Shown here one piece after another: positions 39,904-47,241 of a stretch of 64,000 nt of DNA (positions within the stretch are counted from its first letter, which is position 1; each line of letters opens with the position of its first letter). The DNA comes from a virus. The stretch is from IMG/VR virus record IMGVR_UViG_3300023184_000024, positions 288,755 through 352,754 of that record, one strand, 5' to 3'. Made by a program: the position numbers and the translations under genes. The notes under the pieces were generated by a model. That model made no database searches. It saw only the letters and a program-made list of their open reading frames with translations, and was not told the DNA's origin.

Positions 39904-40257
39904 ATGAATATTATTTTGGGGAAAGAAAACATACTTGGACTTGATTCAAAGTATCTAGTACTAGAGTTAGACACCATGAGATTTGGCAACAGTGCAGATC
40001 CTGTCACTGCATACTGTCTAATAGAAAACCTTCCAATCAACGAAATGCTGACATTAGATCAGTACAGTGATCTGCACGAAAATTTAATACGCAATTATAG
40101 ATTAAAAAATTGGAACTATTGCATCAATGCCATTGAACACCTCAAAGGTAAATGGCACGGGGAAGTGGATTCTTTTTATCAAGACTTGTTGCAACGGATT
40201 ACTGCGATTCAAGATCAAGAACTTGACGACGCCTGGGACGGATATTTAATCCGCTGA
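39904..40257 (+). CDS. Hypothetical protein
   Basis: A 117-residue protein. The first half has a beta pattern (ILGLDSKYLVLELDTMRFG), the second is helical and Trp/Tyr-rich (NWNYCINAIEHLKGKWHGEV). An AAAGGA lies upstream of ATG 39904. It is divergent from the phosphoesterase and convergent with, and overlapping by 12 bases, the glycosyltransferase-like gene. No family recognised. Confidence 0.65.
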   Translation: MNIILGKENILGLDSKYLVLELDTMRFGNSADPVTAYCLIENLPINEMLTLDQYSDLHENLIRNYRLKNWNYCINAIEHLKGKWHGEVDSFYQDLLQRITAIQDQELDDAWDGYLIR

Positions 40258-41565
40258 CCTAGCCCGGTTGATGTCTATCAACAGTTGAATAAGATCTTGT
40301 TTTGGCTTGCTAGGCCAATCTCCGGTCAAGTATGTGATATTGTCCGGGTTATGGCTCATTAATTTTCTAAACTCAGTCCAGTCGTGTCCAGTTTTGTATT
40401 GACTGCATGACTGTTTTGCAAGTGCAACATTGTCAGTTAGTTCGTTTATTATCAACTCTGCAAATTCTTTACTGAAAAATCTTGATTGATTGTGTCTTGT
40501 TATTGCAGACATGCATTGGCCTAGTTGCATTTTGTCTCGGTCAGACATTGCACTGAGTTCTTTCATTAACTGTAGAATTTTTTCCATCCTAACAACCGGG
40601 TTTGGTTCTTGGTCATAGCTTTCGTCAAAGAAATCACCAAATGTCTGGAATCCATAGCTTTTTAAATATTCTAAACTGCCAGCTGGACCCACCAATATAA
40701 ACGGTTTGTTGCAGGCAATTGGGCGCAGTGTTTTTTCAGTTAAATGTATTCGTTGATCGTCGAACAAGGTTTCAAGTATGACTTCAAACCAACATTGTTT
40801 GTAATCTTTGACACTGTAATCTGCACTTGCATACGACGGGCTTTGATTTTTTGCAATCTGACAGAGATCGTTGTTGGGCTTAAACTCAGGATTGGTAAAC
40901 ACATGGTCAAGGTAGTGTAGGTCCTGGTCCAGTGGTGCAAAGCTTACATTACACGAGTCTGTCAGGTTGTTGTCAATGAGCAAGTCTAGAAATTTCAATC
41001 TATATTCTCTAGTACCAGACCAAGCACGGTTGTAGATGTTAAAATCTTTTTGATAGTTTTCAGCTAGACGTAATAATTGGGCATCATGTTGGGCGTATCT
41101 AAACCAGTCTCTGGCAATGAATGCATGGCTCCACCAATAAACACCTTTGTACCCGTGTTGCTCGTACAATGCTATTTGGTCAGAGTTTTTTTCACTGTGA
41201 CACAGCAGAGTCTGATCATGTATTGTCTGCCCGGCAAACACAAATTTTAAATTTTGCTTGGTAATAAAACTGGTCAATTCTGGAGTCAATGACATATAAG
41301 TTGTAGGCCGATGATATTGATACCATTTTTCAACTGTTTCTTGGGGCAAATTTTCATATAAGTCAAAATTTAACGGCTCTTGATCATACATAATCATCGG
41401 CACAGTTCGTGCTAGATCGCAGGCCAACAGTTTTACAGACTCTTGTTCTAAGCGTTGTAGGTCGGGCACTTTTTTACTGCCATGAGGAAAAAAACAATAA
41501 ATTATAATGTCTTGATCAATTAAATCACCAATGTAGTGATACAACTTATCTAAAGGAATAAACAT
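40246..41565 (-). CDS. Glycosyltransferase-like protein, family copy B
   Basis: A 439-residue protein, the longest of the five related copies. The shared block lies at about residues 275-345: IHLTEKTLRPIACNKPFILV, then LKSYGFQTFGDFFDESYD. The N-terminal part has an aspartate/tyrosine-rich region (VPMIMYDQEPLNFD) that may be the acceptor or nucleotide side. A GT10/exostosin-like two-domain layout is proposed. Its start codon overlaps the divergent dehydrogenase start by 2 bases (CATG). Next to a sugar dehydrogenase, it probably builds or modifies a glycan. Confidence 0.65.
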   Translation of the reverse strand: MFIPLDKLYHYIGDLIDQDIIIYCFFPHGSKKVPDLQRLEQESVKLLACDLARTVPMIMYDQEPLNFDLYENLPQETVEKWYQYHRPTTYMSLTPELTSFITKQNLKFVFAGQTIHDQTLLCHSEKNSDQIALYEQHGYKGVYWWSHAFIARDWFRYAQHDAQLLRLAENYQKDFNIYNRAWSGTREYRLKFLDLLIDNNLTDSCNVSFAPLDQDLHYLDHVFTNPEFKPNNDLCQIAKNQSPSYASADYSVKDYKQCWFEVILETLFDDQRIHLTEKTLRPIACNKPFILVGPAGSLEYLKSYGFQTFGDFFDESYDQEPNPVVRMEKILQLMKELSAMSDRDKMQLGQCMSAITRHNQSRFFSKEFAELIINELTDNVALAKQSCSQYKTGHDWTEFRKLMSHNPDNITYLTGDWPSKPKQDLIQLLIDINRARSAD

Positions 41566-42802
41566 GTCGAGTAAAATAGGTTTTATAGGTTTAGGGAAAC
41601 TAGGCCTAGAGTGTGCTGAAGTTTTTGCAGAACACTATGAAGTTTCAGGTTATGATATTTACCCACGCACCAGCGACTCAGTAAAAGTTTGCAACATTGA
41701 GGACGTGGTAGAAAACAGCGATTGGATTTTTATTGCTGTGCCAACACCCCACAGTGAGGGGTACGATGGATCAGTTCCAAGTTCACACATGAAGCCCAAA
41801 GACTTTGGTCATGATGCTGTGATTGATGCAATCAACAAGGTCAATACATTTGCCACTAGTTCTAAAAAAATTGTGCTTATTTCCACAGTTCTTCCTGGCA
41901 CCACACGCAAACATTTTTACTCGTTGTTGGACAAAAAACATCAGTTTTTGTATAACCCGTATTTGATTGCCATGGGGTCAGTGAAATGGGACATGGTCAA
42001 CCCAGAAATGGTCATGATTGGCACCGAAGATGGTGATCAAACAACTTTGGCCAGCGAGCTCATTGAAATTTATAAACCATTGATGAAAAACGATCCAAGG
42101 TATGTTGTGGGCACATGGGACGAATGTGAAGCAATTAAAATTTTCTACAACACCTTTATCAGTGCCAAGGTTGGTCTTGCCAACATGATTCAAGACTTTG
42201 CACTCAAAATTGGCAACATCAATGTTGATGTGGTCACCAATGCATTGGCACAAAGCACCATGCGTATCATGGGCCCAAAGTACATGACCGCTGGCATGGG
42301 CGATGCTGGAGCCTGTCATCCTCGAGATAACATTGCTCTTCGTTGGTTAGCTGAAGAATACAACATTGGTTACGACTTGTTTGATACCATCATGCATGCT
42401 CGTGAAATCCAAGCAAAGAATCTAGCACAATTTTTGGTAAACCAAGCCAGCAACGGGTTGCCAATTGCCATTCACGGCAAAGCATACAAGCCTGACGTTG
42501 AATACTGCATTGGATCTTACTCAACGCTGGTTGGGCACTATGTCAAAGAACTCGGGCACACTGTGGTTTACGTAGATCCATTGGCCGACAATTCAACTGA
42601 TGTTGTTGCTGAGTTAACTGGACCTCATGTGGTGTTGTGGGCACACAATCGCAAAATCACCTATGAGTACACTGGAGATCAACTTGATACACAGCCATAT
42701 TGTGTTATTCCTCAAGGATCGATAATTGTTGACCCATGGCGCAAACTTGGGGACTCTGAGGAACACACAATTATCCACTATGGCAACACACGTGGTCAGT
42801 AA
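41564..42802 (+). CDS. UDP-glucose/GDP-mannose dehydrogenase family
   Basis: A 412-residue nucleotide-sugar dehydrogenase. IGFIGLGKLGLE (residues 5-16) is the NAD-binding GxGxxG. Family landmarks follow: VPTP near residue 60, STVLPGTT near 107, a region with YNTFISAKVGLANM near 205, and the catalytic Cys in DAGACHPRDNIAL near 247 (usually GGSCFPKD). C-terminal GKAYKPDVE is the K-x-x-x-D loop. It oxidises a UDP- or GDP-sugar to the uronate. The variant active site (GACHPRD) may mean a modified substrate. AAGGA precedes the ATG. The start codon shares two bases with the divergent neighbour. Confidence 0.85.
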   Translation: MSSKIGFIGLGKLGLECAEVFAEHYEVSGYDIYPRTSDSVKVCNIEDVVENSDWIFIAVPTPHSEGYDGSVPSSHMKPKDFGHDAVIDAINKVNTFATSSKKIVLISTVLPGTTRKHFYSLLDKKHQFLYNPYLIAMGSVKWDMVNPEMVMIGTEDGDQTTLASELIEIYKPLMKNDPRYVVGTWDECEAIKIFYNTFISAKVGLANMIQDFALKIGNINVDVVTNALAQSTMRIMGPKYMTAGMGDAGACHPRDNIALRWLAEEYNIGYDLFDTIMHAREIQAKNLAQFLVNQASNGLPIAIHGKAYKPDVEYCIGSYSTLVGHYVKELGHTVVYVDPLADNSTDVVAELTGPHVVLWAHNRKITYEYTGDQLDTQPYCVIPQGSIIVDPWRKLGDSEEHTIIHYGNTRGQ

Positions 42803-43298
42803 GTACAATCTTCCTGTATTCTGGAACAATGAATTTAAAACTCTTGACTACATTCAAGAGCCATTCAATGATCCTACCAGTGTGGCACAATGGTTGGCAC
42901 AAGGTTACCACACCAAGATCTGTGGCGACCTGTGTGACATGCGCCATCGGTTGCCTGCGTGGAGTCAACGATTCATTGACATCTATACTGAGATGGGATG
43001 GAAAGACATTGGACTTGCATTTTATCGCATGCCCACTGGCACAGTAATACCAGTGCACGGCGACCTGTACAAACGCTATGTTGAATTGTTCAACTTGCAG
43101 GGCCATGAACAAAGCATACGTCGTGCATTGGTGTTGTTAGAAGATTGGAAACCAGGGCATTACCTTGAAGTTGTTGGCCATCCTTATGTGAACTGGAAAG
43201 CTGGGACCACAGTGGAGTGGAGTTATGATGCTCCGCACTCAGCGGCAAATATTGGTCTTGAACATCGCTATACATTACAAATCACAGGACATTTATGA
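42780..43298 (+). CDS. Cupin/2OG-oxygenase-like protein
   Basis: A 172-residue protein. VIPVHGDLYKRYVEL gives an H-x-D pair. RRALVLLEDWKPGHYLEVVG and WSYDAPHSAANIGLEHRYTL give the distal His and the following Arg typical of 2OG-Fe(II) or aspartyl/asparaginyl-hydroxylase-like cupins. ATG 42780 lies in the end of the sugar dehydrogenase (23-base overlap). It precedes an amidinotransferase, so an oxidised, amidinated small molecule or sugar might be the joint product; this is inference. Confidence 0.65.
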   Translation: MATHVVSKYNLPVFWNNEFKTLDYIQEPFNDPTSVAQWLAQGYHTKICGDLCDMRHRLPAWSQRFIDIYTEMGWKDIGLAFYRMPTGTVIPVHGDLYKRYVELFNLQGHEQSIRRALVLLEDWKPGHYLEVVGHPYVNWKAGTTVEWSYDAPHSAANIGLEHRYTLQITGHL

Positions 43299-44209
43299 TA
43301 TCATCGTGGAATGAGTGGGACCCGTTAAAAAAGATTGTGGTAGGATCGGCCACCAATGCCAACTGGCCTGTGAATGATCCGGTGTTTGCCCGCGAAGGTG
43401 AAAAAACCAGCTGGAAAGAAACACCTGTGCCACGTGGCCCAGTTCCGCAGAAGATAATCGACGAAACCAACGAAGATCTAGACAAGTTGGCAACAATGTT
43501 GATGAGTCTGGGCGTTGAAGTTGTGCGCCCTGAGTCATTGGATTTTCAAACACACGATGGCATGTACAATTATTGCCCACGTGATAGACTTTTAGTTGTG
43601 GGCAACCGAGTAATTGACACAGCCATGATGTATCCATGTAGAGACATGGAATTACAATGCTATCATGGCATATTAAAAGATGCAGAAATGATATCAATGC
43701 CCAGGGATCAAGGGTTGGTATTAGATGCAGCCAATGTGTGCAGACTGGGCAACAAAATGTTGTTTTTAGAGTCAGCATCGGGCAATCGTGCTGCCTACGA
43801 ATGGTTGTGCGGCCAGTTCCCAGACATTGAAATTGAGTTATGTAACTTCTATGCAGGGGTGCACATTGATTCAACCATTGTGCCGTTGCGTAAAGGTCTG
43901 GTCATGTTGAATTCTAGTCGTGTAAATATGGACACAGTGCCCAAAGTCTTTGATGGCTGGCACAAAATTTGGATAAATGATGTAGTAGCACAAGACTTTT
44001 ACCAATACCCCTACGCATCAAAATGGATAGCTATGAATATGTTAGTGGTAGATCCGCACACAGTGATTTGTAATCAAAGTCAACGTGATTTAATCAAAAC
44101 ACTCAAAAGCTATAAGTTTGAAGTAATACCAATGGAACTGCGTCATAGCCGTACATTGGGTGGTGGATTCCATTGTGCAACATTGGACCTATGGAGAAAA
44201 CATGATTGA
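43295..44209 (+). CDS. Amidinotransferase (glycine amidinotransferase-like)
   Basis: A 304-residue protein of the guanidino-group-modifying superfamily. Motifs: NYCPRDRLLVV (near residues 92-102), DAANVCR (near 145), GVHIDSTIVPL (near 190) and the catalytic-Cys region GGGFHCATLDLW near the C-terminus, close to the GG.FHC.T.D. of arginine:glycine amidinotransferase. The enzyme moves an amidino group from arginine to an amine. The acceptor could be a small amine, a sugar or a nucleobase precursor. It is coupled to its neighbours by short overlaps. A standalone hydrolase (arginine deiminase-like) is less likely but possible. Confidence 0.88.
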   Translation: MISSWNEWDPLKKIVVGSATNANWPVNDPVFAREGEKTSWKETPVPRGPVPQKIIDETNEDLDKLATMLMSLGVEVVRPESLDFQTHDGMYNYCPRDRLLVVGNRVIDTAMMYPCRDMELQCYHGILKDAEMISMPRDQGLVLDAANVCRLGNKMLFLESASGNRAAYEWLCGQFPDIEIELCNFYAGVHIDSTIVPLRKGLVMLNSSRVNMDTVPKVFDGWHKIWINDVVAQDFYQYPYASKWIAMNMLVVDPHTVICNQSQRDLIKTLKSYKFEVIPMELRHSRTLGGGFHCATLDLWRKHD

Positions 44210-45260
44210 TAATAATTCGTTAAACTCAACACTGACACTGGCAATTGATAATGCAATACAAGATCTAGTTAATAAAACCATCGACTCGTTGGTGCTAGAC
44301 CCTGCTTGGGTTGCAAAAATAGAATCAATTGTCAATCAAAGTTATGCACAAAGATTTGCTCGACACATCAGCACAGTTGACATTGAGTCAATGGTGGTCA
44401 AGTATCTTGAAGAAGGTGTGGATAGATGGCAAGAAAAATTAAAAAATAATTTTAAAACGAATGGAATCACTGACGATGCAACCTCTTGTCAACTCACAGT
44501 GATGGACGGAGTTGTTGTAGTTGAAAACAATGCAGTTGCAAGAAATCTCACAGTGATTGAAGATTCGGACGTACAAGGAACATTGACCGTTAAAAACCTT
44601 GTGGTAAAAGGATCAATCAACACTGATAATCATTCTTGGAAAGAGTTATCGACTTACATTGTGGACATAACTTTAGAAAAAGTCAATAAACAATGGCGTG
44701 ACGATTTGGCCAAAGAAGTTGTGGCCCTGGCCAAAACACAGGGTATCAGCTTCAAAGAAATTCTAATCAATGACAAACCATTGGTTGTTGACTCTGCACT
44801 AAATTCGTTTATCACACAAACCAGCATCGAACAAACTGGAGTTCTTAAAGACTTAACAGTGTCCGGAGAAGCAGTGTTCAACGATAATACATTGTCAGTG
44901 TTGAATCGTCGAGTGGGAGTTAACACACGTACTCCTGAAATGGCACTGGGACTATGGGACGAAGAAGTGTCGGTGTTGATTGGAAAGCTGTCACAAAATA
45001 ATGCATTTGTGGGCACCGGGCGAGGACAGTCGTTGTCATTGGGCACAAATAGACAACCACAGCTGGAGATCAACACTGACGGACTAGTCACTGTTAAAAA
45101 ATTACAGGTAGATAAATTTCAAATTGGACATGCTACCACTGTACCTGGCCACAGCGGAACAAAAGGCGACTTATTGATCAACAGCGACTTCAAGCAAGAC
45201 CAACCATTTGCTTGGATATGTTTAGGTGGCTTCCGTTGGCAACCACTGAAGGGTGCATGA
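44202..45260 (+). CDS. Tail-fibre-like trimeric structural protein
   Basis: A 352-residue protein. The first half is helical and coiled-coil-like. The middle (VVVENNAVARNLTVIEDSDV, LTVKNLVVKGSI) shows repeated short beta strands typical of fibre shafts. The C-terminal region RVGVNTRTPEMALGLWDEEV is characteristic of phage and bacterial fibre-tip proteins, often leading into a self-assembly or chaperone domain. ATG 44202 overlaps the amidinotransferase stop by 8 bases. Role in host binding is likely. Confidence 0.75.
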   Translation: MIDNNSLNSTLTLAIDNAIQDLVNKTIDSLVLDPAWVAKIESIVNQSYAQRFARHISTVDIESMVVKYLEEGVDRWQEKLKNNFKTNGITDDATSCQLTVMDGVVVVENNAVARNLTVIEDSDVQGTLTVKNLVVKGSINTDNHSWKELSTYIVDITLEKVNKQWRDDLAKEVVALAKTQGISFKEILINDKPLVVDSALNSFITQTSIEQTGVLKDLTVSGEAVFNDNTLSVLNRRVGVNTRTPEMALGLWDEEVSVLIGKLSQNNAFVGTGRGQSLSLGTNRQPQLEINTDGLVTVKKLQVDKFQIGHATTVPGHSGTKGDLLINSDFKQDQPFAWICLGGFRWQPLKGA

Positions 45261-45814
45261 TGAAAATTAGCTGGGTAGTTGCTGATGGTTATACGTTTGA
45301 TCCTACTATACATCTTAACCAAGTTAAAGATATCGGGCCGGTCTGGGGATCATGGCGCACATGGAGATCTTGTGGCACTGACAATGTTATCAGTCATGAA
45401 TTTAAAAAATCACAAGAATTATTACAACGGGCATTTCAAGCAGTTTGTAATTTTTATATCCCAAAGCATGATTATCAAGGACACGGCCGTCCGATGGGGG
45501 TTAAACTGTATGATGGTGAATACAACTCTCAGTTAGATCGTGTAGAAGAAATCATAGCAATGCATCTGGCTGCGCAAAGTTCGGACATTGTATTAATGCT
45601 GGGATTTAATTTGGTTATGCCCGAAAACATCACAGACAAATTAGAACAACATAAAATCAAGAATTATCATGGTCTGGTTCGGAGTGCAATTGCTGCCAAC
45701 GAGAATGTACAATGGGTGGCAGTGGATCATGCAAGCACACCAGATCAAGCATATTCAACATTGCCCAATTTCTCTTGCGATGTAATGGATAATGTGTTAC
45801 AATTACTAACTTAA
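45257..45814 (+). CDS. Hypothetical protein after fibre gene
   Basis: A 185-residue protein from ATG 45257 (a second ATG at 45260 is also possible). It has many Trp and Tyr in its first 50 residues (GPVWGSWRTWRSCG), acidic helices in the middle, and no signal peptide. It resembles tail-fibre assembly or unknown conserved phage proteins only by position. The start is coupled to the fibre stop (ATGATGA). Confidence 0.65.
   Translation: MMKISWVVADGYTFDPTIHLNQVKDIGPVWGSWRTWRSCGTDNVISHEFKKSQELLQRAFQAVCNFYIPKHDYQGHGRPMGVKLYDGEYNSQLDRVEEIIAMHLAAQSSDIVLMLGFNLVMPENITDKLEQHKIKNYHGLVRSAIAANENVQWVAVDHASTPDQAYSTLPNFSCDVMDNVLQLLT
45775..45803 (+). promoter_or_regulatory. sigma70-type promoter for UV endonuclease
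   Basis: TTGCGA (45775-45780), 17-bp spacer, TACAAT (45798-45803). Transcription would begin near 45810, giving a leader of about 30 bases with an AAAAGGG site before ATG 45839. Confidence 0.6.
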
Positions 45815-45838
45815 ACACTATGTTTCTAAAAGGGTTGT

Positions 45839-46855
45839 ATGATCGCTCGTGTGGGTTTTGCTTGCAAATGGATAAATGATCCCAGCCAAGTTGCTGGCCT
45901 AAAACCCAATGCAGTGGATCGTGACCTCAATGGTCGAAGTACAACCATGCGTTGGTTACGTGAACACAAACTTGAAGCCGAACAACGTCAGTGGGACATT
46001 ATGAATCATAATGCTCGTGCTGCCTTGCTGATGGTAGAACGTGTGGGCAGTTTACCCCTACACCTGCGTATGGTACGCCTGGGCAGTGAAATGTTACAAG
46101 GCTACACTGAGCCAGACTGGAAGGCCTGGTGGCAACGCAGGGAAATTCAAGATCACTGTGCTGACATTTTTGCACCTGTGGGTGCTCGTGCTAGAGAACT
46201 GGGAGTGCGACTGAGTTTCCATCCTGGGCAGTTTTGTGTGTTAGCCAGTGAAAGTGACGAAATTGCAGGGAGAAGCATTGAAGAATTTGAATATCATGCG
46301 GACATGGCACGTTGGATGGGCTACGGCAAAACGTTCCAGGACTTTAAGATCAATGTACATATTTCCGGACGGAAAGGTCCTGCGGGTATTCAAAGTGCCC
46401 TCCAACGGCTCAGCCCCGAAGCAAGAAATTGCATTACTATCGAAAACGATGAGATGTCTTGGGGAATAGACGCCAGTTTAGAATTGGCCAGAGACTGTGC
46501 GCTAGTGCTTGATATCCATCACCATTGGATTAAAACTGGAGAATATATTGAAAACAATGATGACCGTATTAAAAAGATTTGTGATAGCTGGCGTGGTGTT
46601 AGGCCTGTTGTACATTACTCCGTCAGTCGTGAAGATGTACTTGTCGGACATTCCCGATCACAACGCCCCGCTCTTGTTCCGTTAATGGAAACAGGCCACA
46701 AAAAAGGCAAACTTAGAGCACACAGTGATTTTTATTGGAACGATGATGTTAATCGGTGGGCAGCCACGCACAGTGCCTGGGCCGACATCATGTGCGAAAG
46801 CAAAGGCAAGAATCTTGCCAGCCAGGAATTTGCAAAGTACTGTGTACCATCATGA
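45839..46855 (+). CDS. uvdE: UV damage endonuclease UvdE/UVDE
   Basis: A 338-residue TIM-barrel nuclease. UVDE nicks 5' of UV photoproducts and other lesions, an alternative to nucleotide excision repair. Motifs match the family: N-terminal RVGFACKW, LRLSFHPGQF with a metal His, CITIENDE (Glu ligand), LVLDIHHHW (His/Asp ligands) and AHSDFYWN. Full length is present. Its own promoter suggests independent expression. T4 uses DenV for photoproducts, so this replaces or adds to that function. Confidence 0.95.
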   Translation: MIARVGFACKWINDPSQVAGLKPNAVDRDLNGRSTTMRWLREHKLEAEQRQWDIMNHNARAALLMVERVGSLPLHLRMVRLGSEMLQGYTEPDWKAWWQRREIQDHCADIFAPVGARARELGVRLSFHPGQFCVLASESDEIAGRSIEEFEYHADMARWMGYGKTFQDFKINVHISGRKGPAGIQSALQRLSPEARNCITIENDEMSWGIDASLELARDCALVLDIHHHWIKTGEYIENNDDRIKKICDSWRGVRPVVHYSVSREDVLVGHSRSQRPALVPLMETGHKKGKLRAHSDFYWNDDVNRWAATHSAWADIMCESKGKNLASQEFAKYCVPS

Positions 46856-47139
46856 ATGAACTGTTAGCCCCAACTTTTAACTGGATCAAAGATGACTTTA
46901 AATCTAATCGAATTCGCTTTGTTATTGAGTTGCTTGCTTGGGCTATCAGTATTGGTTGCAGTATTACTATGGCACTCACGGTCCCCAATCCTCCGCTTCT
47001 TGCTCTTTATCCTGTTTGGATCACTGGTTGTGCTTTGTATGCTTGGGCTAGTTGGACTAGGAAATCTTTTGGCATGTTGGTTAACTATCTACTGTTAGTA
47101 ACCATTGACAGTGTTGGGCTAATGCGAATGTTATCATAA
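46852..47139 (+). CDS. Small multi-span membrane protein
   Basis: A 95-residue protein with about three hydrophobic segments (FVIELLAWAISIGCSITMAL, ALYPVWITGCALYAWASWTR, MLVNYLLLVTIDSVGLMRML). ATG 46852 overlaps the UvdE stop. Similar small membrane proteins occur in marine phages. The size is compatible with a transporter fragment (PnuC-like) or a holin, but no specific call is justified. A terminator follows. Confidence 0.65.
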   Translation: MNELLAPTFNWIKDDFKSNRIRFVIELLAWAISIGCSITMALTVPNPPLLALYPVWITGCALYAWASWTRKSFGMLVNYLLLVTIDSVGLMRMLS

Positions 47140-47154
47140 TACTACCACTTATAG

Positions 47155-47175
47155 GCACCGAAAGGTGCTTTTTTT
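47155..47175 (+). terminator. Intrinsic terminator
   Basis: GCACC (47155-47159), GAAA tetraloop, GGTGC (47164-47168), then seven T. It separates the UvdE unit from the repeat-protein unit. Confidence 0.92.
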
Positions 47176-47205
47176 ATACCCACTATTTCTTTTCTCCAAA
47201 ACAAG

Positions 47206-47211
47206 TAAATA
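47206..47211 (+). promoter_or_regulatory. Candidate T4-like late promoter
   Basis: TAAATA 30 bases before ATG 47242, between the terminator and the gene. A TATAAT (47225-47230) nearby lacks any -35 match. Confidence 0.45.
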
Positions 47212-47241
47212 TTAAAATAACAACTATAATAGGTGAGCATA

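Noticed and set aside
47225-47230. sigma70 promoter for the Asn-rich gene
   Set aside because: TATAAT is present, but the 16-, 17- and 18-base upstream hexamers have no TTG-type match. The TAAATA at 47206 is the better candidate.
47233-47241. GTG 47233 as start of the Asn-rich gene
   Set aside because: AGGTGAG just before ATG 47242 is a better ribosome-binding site for that codon, and the signal peptide fits either way.
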